Assembly: GCF_027924405.1 (NCBI RefSeq)
Contig: NZ_AP026978.1
Location: 310,001 to 374,000 of the forward strand
Direction of reading: 5' to 3'
Origin: Nocardia sputorum
GTDB lineage: Bacteria > Actinomycetota > Actinomycetes > Mycobacteriales > Mycobacteriaceae
Length of the DNA: 64,000 nucleotides
In this document: one piece after another, positions 10,303 to 19,329 of the stretch
Numbering within the stretch: the first letter of the stretch is position 1
Layout of the letters: each line of letters opens with the position of its first letter
The notes under the pieces: model-generated
What the model saw: the letters and a program-made list of their open reading frames with translations, nothing else
The model's database searches: none
What the model was told of the DNA's origin: nothing
Made by a program: the position numbers and the translations under genes

Positions 10303-12594
10303 CTACTTGCAGATGTCCTCGGCCGCGTTGACGTGTTCCAAGTCCGACGGCAGCACGGCGGGCGTCGAGTCCGTCGAGGTGCTCGTCGCGACGTTGCCGA
10401 TCTCGTCACCGACCGGCGTCGGCGCCTTCACGGTGACGCCGGACTTCGAGTCGCCTCCGATGACGACCTCGACGATGCCGCCGAGATCGTCCGCGGCCTC
10501 GATGGTCGCGCCGGGGATCGAGGTCGCCACGGTCGCGGCCTCGGCCTCCAGGCCGGGGGCGTAGCGGACCTTCGTCGTGGTGGAGGTGCCGTTGGCGTAG
10601 TTTCCGGTGTTGTAGATCGCGAAGCCCTGGTTGCCGAGTTTGGTGGCCGCCGTGCGCGCCAGCCCTTCGACTCCGGAGCCGTTGGACACCAGCAGCGAGA
10701 CAGTCGAAGGATCCACCGCCTTGTACTTGGTCGGTGTCGGAGCGGCCGGTGCCGGAGCGGGGGCGTTCGCCTGAACGGTCGGCTTCTCGCCTGGCAGAGG
10801 CTGATCGTCGCGGATCGCCTTGAAGATCGCCTTGATGTCGGATTCGCGGGGGATCTCGTTGCCGTAAGTGGTGGTGCCCGCGGTTGGAACGGTGATGAAG
10901 GTGACCACGCCGGCATCAATCTTCTGCAGTGAACGTCCCAGCATCAGTAGGTCGGTCGTTTCGACCTTGTTGACCCAGGTGTGCTCGCGAAGCGCAGTGA
11001 TGAAGCCGTTCAGCTTGCCCGGATTGAACAGCACCCTGCTGGACAGCGTGCTGCGCAGCAGCGAAGCGAGGAAGCGTTGCTGTCGGTTGATGCGGTCGTA
11101 GTCGCTGCGCTCCTCGCCGTAGACGTGCCTGGCACGCACATACTTCAGCGCGGTCTGGCCGTCGATGCGCTGCTTGCCCGGGTGCTCGAGGATGGTGCCG
11201 AGCACGTCGTCGACGAGCGGCTTGGACGCGCAGACCTCGACGCCATCGATCTGGTTGACCATCGACTCGAAACCGGCGAAGTCGATACCGATGAAGTGAT
11301 TGATCGACGCGCCGGTGAGGCGCTGAATCGTGGAGACGAGGCACATCGGGCCGCCGAGGTTGTAGACGGCGTTGAGCTTGTCGCCTATGGCGGATGGGAA
11401 CTTCTCATCGGTGTATGAGCCTTTTTCGTTGTCCCACCCATTGCACTGGGGCCTGGTCACGTCCAGGTCGCGCGGGAAGGACACTACGACGACCCGACTC
11501 CGGTCCTTCGGGATGTGGACCAGCATGGTGGTGTCTGCGCGGGCACCCTCGGCGTCGTCCAAAGTGCCCGCACCGAGCTGGCCGTTGGCCCCTGCGCGTG
11601 TGTCGGTGCCGACGAGCAGGTAATTCTCGTCGCCGAGCTGGGCATTGGAATCGATGATGTCTTCGGAGTTCTCGTCGAGAGCGGAGACCTGGGTGAAGCC
11701 GTCCGTGGTCGACCGCAGATAGCTCCAGCCGCCGCCAGTGACCAGCAGAGCGAGCACTGCGCACACTGCACCCCCCGCCCTTCCCGCGGTCCGCAGCCGC
11801 TTGTTGCGGCGCTCCTTGGAGGCCTGCAGGCGGGTCTGGGCGGTACCGACGGCCTTCGGCTTGGCGTCCTTGCCGTCTTTGGTGGGCCATCCCACGCCCT
11901 TGCGCTTGGCGCGCGTGGGCTCCTCGAGCGGAGGAAGTACGTCGGTGACCTCTTCGGCCTGCTCCGGCTCCGGAGGAGCGGCGGGCGCCGGGCGCTCGGC
12001 GGGGCGGCGGCTCGGGGGGCGGGCGGCCGGTGTGGCGCCCGTGATGTCCTGGACCACGGGTGAACTGCCGGTCTGGCGTGGCGGCGAGTCCGGCGCGCGC
12101 CGGGGACCGGCTGCGGCGCCGCGGCCGTTGGCGGCGGCCGGGTCGGCGGGCCTGCGCGGAGCTTCCTGCCGTGCGTCGGCACGGTTGATTCGTGCCGATG
12201 GAGGGCCTGCCTGCGGCGGTAGTGGCTCAGGGCGGCGGCCTCGGTTCGCCGGGGGCCCCGGAACCGGTGGCGGCTCGACGCGGCGCCCTCGTCCGTTGGC
12301 GGTGGGGTCCGGGGGACCGGGTTCCGTACGGCGGCCTCGGCTCGGCGCAGCGGCCGGATCCGAGGAGGCAGGCTCCGCGCGGCGGCCGCGGCGTCCGGTG
12401 CGTTCGTTGTCGACCCGCTGGACGAGATCCTGCACGGTCAGGGGCGCGGAGCTCTGGTCGGGAGCGGCGTCGGTATGGCGGGAACGACGAGATGTGCGTG
12501 TGGCGTCCTGTTCAGGGTTGTCCGCCGCGGGGTACCGCTCCCACGGGGCGCGACCTCCGGGACGTGGCGAACGCCCGTGCCGATCGTCACCCAC
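10303..12594 (-). CDS. LytR/CpsA/Psr family cell-wall ligase with LytR_C domain
   Basis: A 763-residue protein. About 260 Pro/Arg-rich cytoplasmic residues precede one transmembrane helix (residues ~268-290). An extracytoplasmic LCP domain follows (LVGTDTRAG, then VVVSFPRDLDV and GIDFAGF). A LytR_C domain (SLLVSNGSGVEGLARTAA) is near residue 640. LCP enzymes transfer polyprenol-linked glycans such as arabinogalactan to peptidoglycan. The start is a GTG at 12594 or the preceding TTG at 12597. It matches Rv0822c in position between phoU and dus. Confidence 0.88.
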   Translation of the reverse strand: MGDDRHGRSPRPGGRAPWERYPAADNPEQDATRTSRRSRHTDAAPDQSSAPLTVQDLVQRVDNERTGRRGRRAEPASSDPAAAPSRGRRTEPGPPDPTANGRGRRVEPPPVPGPPANRGRRPEPLPPQAGPPSARINRADARQEAPRRPADPAAANGRGAAAGPRRAPDSPPRQTGSSPVVQDITGATPAARPPSRRPAERPAPAAPPEPEQAEEVTDVLPPLEEPTRAKRKGVGWPTKDGKDAKPKAVGTAQTRLQASKERRNKRLRTAGRAGGAVCAVLALLVTGGGWSYLRSTTDGFTQVSALDENSEDIIDSNAQLGDENYLLVGTDTRAGANGQLGAGTLDDAEGARADTTMLVHIPKDRSRVVVVSFPRDLDVTRPQCNGWDNEKGSYTDEKFPSAIGDKLNAVYNLGGPMCLVSTIQRLTGASINHFIGIDFAGFESMVNQIDGVEVCASKPLVDDVLGTILEHPGKQRIDGQTALKYVRARHVYGEERSDYDRINRQQRFLASLLRSTLSSRVLFNPGKLNGFITALREHTWVNKVETTDLLMLGRSLQKIDAGVVTFITVPTAGTTTYGNEIPRESDIKAIFKAIRDDQPLPGEKPTVQANAPAPAPAAPTPTKYKAVDPSTVSLLVSNGSGVEGLARTAATKLGNQGFAIYNTGNYANGTSTTTKVRYAPGLEAEAATVATSIPGATIEAADDLGGIVEVVIGGDSKSGVTVKAPTPVGDEIGNVATSTSTDSTPAVLPSDLEHVNAAEDICK

Positions 12595-12755
12595 CAACGA
12601 ACCTCGCTTTTCGTCCTGCTTTTCCGCTCAGGTCACACTCGACCGGCGGCACCGATTCCGCAATGATAACGATTCCGCCACGGCGAGCCACCCCAGTGTG
12701 AAATCGAAGAGGTCACAGTGGTGTTGCGCTTGGGATTCGCTGTGCGGTTGCCGGA

Positions 12756-13898
12756 TTACCCTCCGCTGTGCATCACATCCGCCGCGCTCGGCACCGCGGG
12801 ATCATCCGGATCGTCGAGCCAGCCGTGTGGCAGCGCGACCTTGCCCGGCGAACCCTGCCTGCCGCGCGGACCCTCCGCGTCCTTCGGGAACGGAACGGCC
12901 GGGTCGAGCTGGCCGACGAGATCTTCCAATTGCGTGAGACTGCCCACCGTGGCGAACGCGCGACGAAGATCGGATCCGACCGGGAAGCCCATCAGATACC
13001 AGGCCATGTGCTTGCGCAGATCGCGCATGGCCTTCTCCTCGCCGAGATGCTCGGACAGCAGCGCGCCGTGCCGGTACAGCACCGCGCCCACCCGGCCCAG
13101 ATCGGGCGGCTCCGGCAGCGGCTCACCGCGCAGCGCCGCCTGCAACTCGGCGAACAGCCATGGCCTGCCGAGGCAGCCGCGACCGACGACCACGCCGTCG
13201 CACCCGGTCTCGTCCATCATGCGCACGGCGTCGGCGGCGGAGAAGATGTCACCGTTTCCGAGCACCGGGATGGAGGTGACCGCCTCCTTGAGGCGGGCGA
13301 TCGCGGTCCAGTCGGCTTCGCCGGAGTAGCGTTGCGCGGCCGTGCGCGCGTGCAACGCGACCGCCCGCGCACCCTCGGCTTCCGCGATGCGTCCCGCGTC
13401 CAGATAGGTGTGGTGCTCGTCGTCGATCCCGATGCGAAACTTCAGAGTGACCGGGACCCCCGCCGGTTCGGCCGCGCTCACCATGGCGCGCACGATGTGC
13501 CGGAACAACGTCCGCTTGTAGGGCAGGGCTGCGCCGCCGCCGAGCCGGGTGACCTTGGGTACGGGGCAGCCGAGGTTGAGGTCGATGTGGTCGGCCCACC
13601 CCTCGCCGACGATGATGCGCACGGCTTCGCCGAGCGTGGCGGGGTCCACGCCGTAGAGCTGCATCGAGCGGGGGTGCTCGTCGGCGTCGAAGGACATCAT
13701 GTGCAGCGTTTTCTCGTTGCGCTCGACCACCGCCCGCGCGGTGATCATCTCGCACACGTAGATAGAGCTCGGGCTGCCGAATTCCCGGCACAACTTACGG
13801 AAGGCCAGATTCGTGATGCCCGCCATCGGCGCGAGCACGACCGGCGGATCGACCGGATACGGCCCGATCCGCAGTTTCGCCGTCGCCTCGGTAGTCAT
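12756..13898 (-). CDS. dus: tRNA-dihydrouridine synthase
   Basis: A 380-residue FMN-dependent TIM-barrel enzyme that reduces uridines in tRNA. The FMN-binding start (VVLAPMAGITNLAFRKLCR) and the catalytic cysteine loop (DLNLGCPVPKVTR) are clear, as is the phosphate loop VVVGRGCLGRPW. The ATG at 13898 gives the usual N-terminus (TTEATAKLRIGPYPV). It matches Rv0823c between the LCP gene and desA1. Confidence 0.9.
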   Translation of the reverse strand: MTTEATAKLRIGPYPVDPPVVLAPMAGITNLAFRKLCREFGSPSSIYVCEMITARAVVERNEKTLHMMSFDADEHPRSMQLYGVDPATLGEAVRIIVGEGWADHIDLNLGCPVPKVTRLGGGAALPYKRTLFRHIVRAMVSAAEPAGVPVTLKFRIGIDDEHHTYLDAGRIAEAEGARAVALHARTAAQRYSGEADWTAIARLKEAVTSIPVLGNGDIFSAADAVRMMDETGCDGVVVGRGCLGRPWLFAELQAALRGEPLPEPPDLGRVGAVLYRHGALLSEHLGEEKAMRDLRKHMAWYLMGFPVGSDLRRAFATVGSLTQLEDLVGQLDPAVPFPKDAEGPRGRQGSPGKVALPHGWLDDPDDPAVPSAADVMHSGG

Positions 13899-14004
13899 CG
13901 TCACGCCGACCAGTGTCTCATTTCCGCACGTAAGTCGGCCGGAGCGGGTCGCCCGCCCAGTACGCATGTCGCGATGCGGGCGCTACACCGGTCCGTTCAT
14001 ACCG

Positions 14005-14032
14005 CGCCGCCGTCCGGTCCCGGACGGCGGCG
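14005..14032 (-). terminator. Terminator downstream of the acyl-ACP desaturase
   Basis: A perfect 12-base stem, CGCCGCCGTCCG (14005-14016) with CGGACGGCGGCG (14021-14032), and a four-base loop. It lies 15 bases beyond the desaturase stop. The U-tract is weak, as is common in high-GC genomes. Confidence 0.55.
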
Positions 14033-14046
14033 TGCTGTCGCTGCGG

Positions 14047-15018
14047 TCAGCCTACGGAGCTGCCCGCCATCTGGCGGTCGCGCTTCGCGGCTTCGCGGGC
14101 GAGCATGCGGTCGCGCTGCTCCTCGAACTTGACGACGTCCTTGCTCAGCTTGTCCAGGAACAGGCCGAGGCGCTCGCGGACCGCCTCGCCGCGGGCGGTG
14201 AAGTCCGTGCGCTCGAAGATGTTCCACTTCTTCAGCACCGGCTGGACGACTTCCTCCAGGTGCTGGCGCAGGTCGTAGATGCCGTGCTTGGCCATCAGCA
14301 CGCCGTTGCGGCGGAAGTTGGGCATGCCGGCGCCGGGCATCTGGAAGTTCTCCAGGATCAGGGTGATCGCCTCGATGGCCTGGTCGGGGGCAAGGTCGAG
14401 GGCGGCGCCGCACATGTTGCGGTAGAAGATCATGTGCAGGTTCTCGTCGGCGGCGACGCGCTGCAGCATGCGGTCGGCGATCGGATCGTCACAGACCTTG
14501 CCGGTATTGCGGTGGCTGACCCGGGTGGCGAGTTCCTGGAAGGTGACATACGCGACGGAATGCAGGAATCCCGCGTCGGCTTCGGCAGGGGAGGCGAAAC
14601 CGTTCGTCATGTGGACCATGCGGGCCTCTTCGAGGGCGACCGGATCGACGCCGCGGGTGACGACCAGGTAGTCCCGCATCACGATACCGTGGCGATTCTC
14701 CTCGGCGGTCCAGCGGCCCACCCAGGTGCCCCAGGCGCCGTCCTGCGAGAAGTTCTCGGCGATCTCCCGGTGATAGGAGGGCAGGTTGTCCTCGGTGAGC
14801 AAGTTGGTGATCATGGCCGCCTTCGCGACCTCACTGAGCCGGGACTGCTCCGGATCCCAATCCACGCCGCCGAGTGCCGCGAAGTTGCGGCCGTCGTCCC
14901 ACGGGACGTAGTCGTGCGGATGCCATTCCTTTGCCAGGGAGAGGTGCCGGTTGACGTTTTCTTCGGCAACCGGCTCCAACTCCGTCAGAAGCTCGAGTTG
15001 AGTCAGATCCCTTGCCAT
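14047..15018 (-). CDS. desA1: Acyl-[acyl-carrier-protein] desaturase, DesA1-like
   Basis: A 323-residue soluble diiron desaturase. Both ferritin-like iron motifs are visible: EENRHG near residue 107 and DENLHM near 190. It introduces a double bond into ACP-bound fatty acids, probably for meromycolic or membrane lipid synthesis. The start at 15018 (MARDLTQLELLTELEPVAE) matches mycobacterial DesA1. It is followed by a hairpin and has a long (486-base) upstream region. Confidence 0.9.
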   Translation of the reverse strand: MARDLTQLELLTELEPVAEENVNRHLSLAKEWHPHDYVPWDDGRNFAALGGVDWDPEQSRLSEVAKAAMITNLLTEDNLPSYHREIAENFSQDGAWGTWVGRWTAEENRHGIVMRDYLVVTRGVDPVALEEARMVHMTNGFASPAEADAGFLHSVAYVTFQELATRVSHRNTGKVCDDPIADRMLQRVAADENLHMIFYRNMCGAALDLAPDQAIEAITLILENFQMPGAGMPNFRRNGVLMAKHGIYDLRQHLEEVVQPVLKKWNIFERTDFTARGEAVRERLGLFLDKLSKDVVKFEEQRDRMLAREAAKRDRQMAGSSVG

Positions 15019-15504
15019 GTATGAACCCTTCAGTGTGTGCTTCCGGTCGTGCAGGTCATCCCAAGGTAGACCGATACCGATGCGGCCATACCTTACGGCA
15101 CCGTAGGTGTGATGCGAAACGCATCCGTTAGACGATCGATGCCCTGGTGATCCACCTCATACGACGCCTTCGCCGTTCGGTGATCTACACGAGTGTATGG
15201 GTTATTCCCGCAGCAATGGGACTATCGACGCGGCCCACGGAGCGTTAGCCGCACGTGACAGATCGCACCGCCGCATTCACGGCGCGAGGTACACGATGAA
15301 ACGCCCTGGTACCCGCGCGTGTCGGCCACCGCGGCGCACCTAGCTGCGACGTTACTGTGAATTGTCTGCCAACGACGTCAGGCGGACATCCTTGCCGGAA
15401 GGTTGATTCGTCTCGGCGTTTCGACGCCATGTCGGGCTTGTCTCAACCGGACGTGTTCAGTCAGCGGCGGAACGGGTTCGCAGACGAGCGAGACTGTTGC
15501 ACGG
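15019..15504. other. Intergenic region between desA1 and the NLR gene
   Basis: It probably holds the desA1 promoter near 15020-15120. I see no gene, RNA or repeat that I can support in the rest. Confidence 0.5.
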
Positions 15505-17886
15505 CTACCGGGTGTCAGGGTGGTCGGGACCAAGAGGCCGCTCGCGATCGACGGGGGTCTTCTCCGGCAGCGGTATCGCCTTGGCTGTCTGACCCGCTGA
15601 CTGGTATGCAGCGGCGAGGTTGTTGCGTGTGGTGAGAGTGGTGGAGTGGTCGGGACCGAGAATCCGCTCGGCGTCGGTGAGGTTGCGCCCTAGGAGGGGA
15701 ATCGCCTCGGCTGTCCGACCGGCTGACTGGTATCCAGCGGCGAGATTGTTGCGGAAAAGCAGGGTGGTGGGGTGGTCGGGTCCCAGGATCCGCTCCGAGT
15801 CGGTGAGGTTGCGCTCGAGTAGTGGGATTGCGTCAACCTTCCGACCCGCCGAATGGTAGGCGTTGGCGAGGTTGTTGCGGGAGGTCAAGGTGGCGGGGTG
15901 GTCGGGACTGAGGACCCGCTCGCGATCGATGACATTGCGCTCTGCCAGCGGAATCGCCTCGATCACCCGACCCGTCAATTGGTATGCGCTAGCGAGGTTG
16001 TTGCGGGTGCGCAGGGTGGCGGGGTGGTCGACACCGAGGATCCGTTCACGATCGATGAGGGTTTTCTCGTACAGCGGTATCGCCTCAGTCAGTCGCCCCG
16101 CCAACCTGTAGGCATAGGCAAGGTGGTTACGGGAGGCCAGGGTGGCGGGGTGGTCGGGACCGAGGACCCGCTCTCGATCGACGACATTGCGCTCCAACAG
16201 CGAAATGGCCTCGATCACACGACCCGTCAATTGGTATGCGCTGGCGAGGTTGTTGCGGGAAGTCAGGGTGGCGGGGTGGTCGACACCGAGGACCCGCTCG
16301 CGATCGATGAGGGTTTTCTCGTACAGCGGTATCGCCTTCGCCGCACGCCCGGCGTCCCGGTAGGCGTCGGCAAGGTTGTTGCGGGAAGTCAGGGTGGCGG
16401 GGTGGTCGGTGCCCAGGATGTGTTCGACTTCGGTGAGGTTGTTCTCGTACAGCGGTATCGCCTCCGCCAGCCGACCCGCCTCCCGGTAGGCATTGGCGAG
16501 ATGGTTGCGGCACGTCAGGGTGTTGGGATGATTGGGGCCATGGGCTCGCGCGCATTGAGCGAGAAACGGCTCGGCGATAGTGATCGCTCGATCTAGGCTC
16601 ACAGTTTCGATCAAGTGGCGTATCGCCCAGAAGCGGCAAGCAACGGCGTCGTCGCGGACATCAGGTGAGGCGTGGGTAGGTACGCCACTTGCCCAGAGCG
16701 CTTCGATCTGGTCGACCAGATCAGCACCTACGGCGCGATAGACCCATGCCTGTTCGTGCTGGACAAGCCGTGGTCGCAGTACGGCGAGTGCGCTGGTGAG
16801 GAGATCGTCGCAGTCGTCGGCGTCCCGGTCGCGTTCGAGCAGCACACGGGCGGTAAGTCGATGCGCGAGTAGGCGGTCTTTTGCAGTGGACCAGTTCAGC
16901 AGTGAGTGCTGGGTGCCGCGGTCGATCGCCTCGTCGACCAGTTCGTCCAGTTTCGGGTCGGGATGGTGCAGCAATTCCCGGCGTATCCCGGACGGGGCGA
17001 GCACAGCGAACAATCTCAACAGCCAACGCACCACACTGTCGAGATCCGCGTCGCCGCGGGAAGCCTCAGCGGCCTGAATCGACAGCAGGATCGCCTGGTC
17101 GACCCGCAGCGGGTGATCGGCACCGTCCCTGCGGCGTAATACTCGTGGTAGGGATTGTGCCCGAAGCCGCTGCAGGTAGGTCTCGTAGCTCAGGGGTGGC
17201 CGCGCGGCGGTGATTACGGCTGCGGCCGCGGACAGCGCCAGTGGCAGGTAGCCGAGCTCTTTGGCCAATTTTTGCTCCCCGTCGGGATCATCGACGAGGC
17301 CGGTGGCCTCACGAAGGTAGGCCAAAGCCTGTTCGCGGGTGTAGCCGGTGCCTGCGTCTACAGTGACGTCGGCGAGCCACGTAATGGCGGTGTTGGTGGT
17401 GGTGATCAGGACCCGGGTGCCGCCGCGGGTGGGCAACACCGCGCGGAGCTGTTCGGGGTCGGTGGCGTTATCGAGTACCAGCAGGTATCGATCGGAGCTG
17501 TTGTTGAGGTGGTTGCACAGCCGCCGGGCCGATCGCAGCGTGTCCTCGCCAGGCGCGGAAAGACCCAAATAATCGGCGATCTCGGACAACCCGGCATGCA
17601 GGGTGTCGGCGGTTTCGGCGTTCACCCACCCGACCGACCCCTCCTCGTGGTCGAGGACGTGGCGGGCATAGGCGGCGGCCAGCTGCGTCTTGCCCGCCCC
17701 GCGCATCCCGGTCACCACCACGGCCACACGCCCCTGTGCCAGTCCCTCTTCCAGATCGGTGAGCTGCTCACGGCGCACGAAATGATCCGGTTCCCGTGGC
17801 ACCGAACCGACCACCGCCCGACCCGGAACAGCGGGCTGCTTCGTGGGCGAATGGATGTCGATCCGCAGATCTCGACCGACTCGCAC
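15505..17886 (-). CDS. NB-ARC ATPase with C-terminal kinesin-light-chain-type TPR repeats (bacterial NLR-like)
   Basis: A 793-residue STAND NTPase. Residues 1-40 form a short linker, then an NB-ARC domain with P-loop GMRGAGKT (60-67) and Walker B RYLLVLDN (133-140). About residues 446-793 are eight 42-residue TPR units (LGPDHPATL, RNNLA.AY..AGR, EAIPL) plus a partial ninth at the very C-terminus. Such proteins sense a ligand through the repeats and oligomerise to activate an effector. The effector candidate is the small gene 71 bases upstream. The N-terminus (RVGRDLRIDI) resembles a repeat in that small protein. GTG 17886 is the only start codon after an in-frame stop at 17983-17988, and no clear ribosome site precedes it. 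Confidence 0.85.
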   Translation of the reverse strand: MRVGRDLRIDIHSPTKQPAVPGRAVVGSVPREPDHFVRREQLTDLEEGLAQGRVAVVVTGMRGAGKTQLAAAYARHVLDHEEGSVGWVNAETADTLHAGLSEIADYLGLSAPGEDTLRSARRLCNHLNNSSDRYLLVLDNATDPEQLRAVLPTRGGTRVLITTTNTAITWLADVTVDAGTGYTREQALAYLREATGLVDDPDGEQKLAKELGYLPLALSAAAAVITAARPPLSYETYLQRLRAQSLPRVLRRRDGADHPLRVDQAILLSIQAAEASRGDADLDSVVRWLLRLFAVLAPSGIRRELLHHPDPKLDELVDEAIDRGTQHSLLNWSTAKDRLLAHRLTARVLLERDRDADDCDDLLTSALAVLRPRLVQHEQAWVYRAVGADLVDQIEALWASGVPTHASPDVRDDAVACRFWAIRHLIETVSLDRAITIAEPFLAQCARAHGPNHPNTLTCRNHLANAYREAGRLAEAIPLYENNLTEVEHILGTDHPATLTSRNNLADAYRDAGRAAKAIPLYEKTLIDRERVLGVDHPATLTSRNNLASAYQLTGRVIEAISLLERNVVDRERVLGPDHPATLASRNHLAYAYRLAGRLTEAIPLYEKTLIDRERILGVDHPATLRTRNNLASAYQLTGRVIEAIPLAERNVIDRERVLSPDHPATLTSRNNLANAYHSAGRKVDAIPLLERNLTDSERILGPDHPTTLLFRNNLAAGYQSAGRTAEAIPLLGRNLTDAERILGPDHSTTLTTRNNLAAAYQSAGQTAKAIPLPEKTPVDRERPLGPDHPDTR
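15520..16550 (-). repeat. 126-bp tandem DNA repeats encoding TPR units
   Basis: Eight full copies and one partial copy of a 126-base unit encode the TPR array. Several neighbouring copies are nearly identical at DNA level, for example around 15960-16060 and 16210-16310. This suggests recent duplication or conversion inside the sensor region. Confidence 0.8.
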
Positions 17887-17957
17887 CTGGTCGAGGTCGA
17901 ATGCCGGTAGACCCGCGGAGGCCCCCTGCTGGGTGTGTGACGCGTCCGGGCCGGGGA

Positions 17958-18437
17958 TTACCCGCGCGCCACCGAAGGGTCCTCATCATCGGGCCTTCCG
18001 GCCCGCACCCCGCTGACCCTGATCGAGCCACCCGCTTTGACGTCGGTGGCCTCCACTCCGCTGCCTGCGGCCGCGGTGACGTCGCGGATCTCGATCTCCC
18101 CGCCGGCCTCGACCCGGGTCAGCTGCACACCCACCGCCGCGGCCGCCGCGGGGGCCTGCTCCTCGATCACTCGCAGCAGTTCCTCCGCCGCTGCCCGCAC
18201 TTCCAGGTCCTCCCCGGCGCCGGCCTTGCCGAGTTCTTTCGCCAGGAGTTGACGCCGCAGCGGCTCCTGCGGGTCCCGCTCCACCCCGATGATCTCGGCC
18301 TCGATCACCCCGTACCGGCGAGACAGCAAATCCTTCAGCGCCTGATAGGAATCGGCCACCACCCGAGTGGCCACATCGGTCAGTCCCGTCGCTGCACCAG
18401 CCGCCACCGCAGCCGCGATCAACGTCACCGGATCCAT
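17958..18437 (-). CDS. Small NLR-associated protein: helical N-domain plus two beta-arch-like repeats
   Basis: A 159-residue protein. The N-terminal ~100 residues are alpha-helical and begin with a hydrophobic segment (DPVTLIAAAVAAGAATGLTD) and a basic SRRYG. This resembles what I recall of bacterial Bell domains, relatives of fungal HeLo pore-forming domains; that assignment is tentative. Two pseudo-repeats follow at 103-120 (GVQLTRVEAGGEIEIRDV) and 127-144 (GVEATDVKAGGSIRVSGV). Such pairs can form amyloid beta-solenoid signalling motifs. The ATG at 18437 has GGAGG seven bases upstream. It precedes the NB-ARC/TPR gene and is probably its effector. Confidence 0.7.
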   Translation of the reverse strand: MDPVTLIAAAVAAGAATGLTDVATRVVADSYQALKDLLSRRYGVIEAEIIGVERDPQEPLRRQLLAKELGKAGAGEDLEVRAAAEELLRVIEEQAPAAAAAVGVQLTRVEAGGEIEIRDVTAAAGSGVEATDVKAGGSIRVSGVRAGRPDDEDPSVARG

Positions 18438-18906
18438 CCGTCGAACCTCCCACTCGACTCACCACCGCGAACCAGCGGCGGACCCGCACAAACTAGCGGA
18501 AGACACATTCTCGCAGGGTCATTCATATCGACGACAGAAGTGGACGCCTCCGGCCGGACCTCGCCGAGGAGTTCACCGACAATTGTGCCCTTCATCACAT
18601 CTTGGCCGCTCTCAATTTGCCCTGGCCAAACATCTGGGGCGGATAGTGCCGTCACTGCGACCAGGCCATTTCGTCGATCCACGGCTCGCATATCGGTCCC
18701 TCGCCCTGTCGGTCGGCGGTGGCGGGGATGGCGACGAAGGAATCTGCGAATGACCGTCGATCGAGGCCCTCGAGCTCGGATCGCGGTGCCGGGCGTTGCT
18801 TGGGGTACTCGAGTGGATTGCACGCGACTGGAAGGGTGCGGCTCCGGCGTGGCCCTTCACGTCGGCATAACAAGTGCCTGGCTGCGGAGAACTCCCGGAA
18901 ACAACG
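18438..18906. other. Intergenic region left of the tRNA-Lys remnant
   Basis: I see no supportable gene here. It contains the promoter region of the small NLR-associated gene near 18440-18520. Confidence 0.4.
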
Positions 18907-18934
18907 CGGGCGCCCGGAGTGACCCGGGCGCCCG
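18907..18934 (-). terminator. Terminator of the original tRNA-Lys gene
   Basis: A perfect 11-base stem, CGGGCGCCCGG (18907-18917) with CCGGGCGCCCG (18924-18934), six-base loop, followed on the minus strand by a T-containing run. It sits eight bases beyond the tRNA-Lys 3' end. Confidence 0.7.
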
Positions 18935-18941
18935 GCGCCTG

Positions 18942-18986
18942 TGCCCCCAGTAGGGCTCGAACCTACGACCTGCGGATTAAAAGTCC
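18942..18986 (-). pseudogene. tRNA-Lys(TTT) 3' half, separated by element insertion
   Basis: On the minus strand this reads from the anticodon arm (GGACTTTTAATCC) through the T-arm (GTAGGTTCGAGCCCTAC) to the acceptor strand TGGGGGC and discriminator A. It has no D-arm, no 5' acceptor strand and no promoter. The missing 5' half is at 41420-41460. Joining 41460-41420 with 18973-18942 gives a 73-base tRNA with a fully paired acceptor stem. Confidence 0.9.
18968..18986. repeat. Left attachment site (attL) of the integrated element
   Basis: ACCTGCGGATTAAAAGTCC here repeats at 41414-41432 with one mismatch (C to T at the sixth base). The 13-base identical core GGATTAAAAGTCC is the anticodon stem-loop of tRNA-Lys. 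Confidence 0.9.
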
Positions 18987-19329
18987 ATTTTGACGCAAGA
19001 TATCAAATCGCTGGACATGCGTCAATTTAGGTGACAAATCTGCAGTCCGAACAGCGAATCTGTGGACATTACTGCCCGGGCGTTCGGGGCGCGAGTGCGC
19101 ATAGAGGTACATCCGTCTGCCCCATGACTGCCCCTCGCGGGAGCGGCATCTGCCCCATGGACGGCCGGGGTGGCTCTGATTGATCGGCTTGGAGGGGTCA
19201 TCGAGCGGAGCCGGAAACGCAGGGCCTGTGCAATGACCTTCCTGTCGACTCCCGGCAGTCGGTTGGATGTCGCAGCCAAGCTCAGCCGGCGCGTGGGGTC
19301 GACCGGGGACAGGTGAGGCAGTGAAAGCT
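18987..19329. other. Left-end non-coding part of the element
   Basis: 343 bases between attL and the pentapeptide gene. I see no supportable gene or structure. Confidence 0.4.

Noticed and set aside
15520..16550. Regular repeats resembling a CRISPR array
   Set aside because: The 126-base unit is continuous coding sequence for TPR motifs, with no spacers.
18425..18823. 132-residue minus-strand frame between the NLR-associated gene and attL
   Set aside because: Overlaps the start region of the better-supported gene at 18437 and shows no domain.
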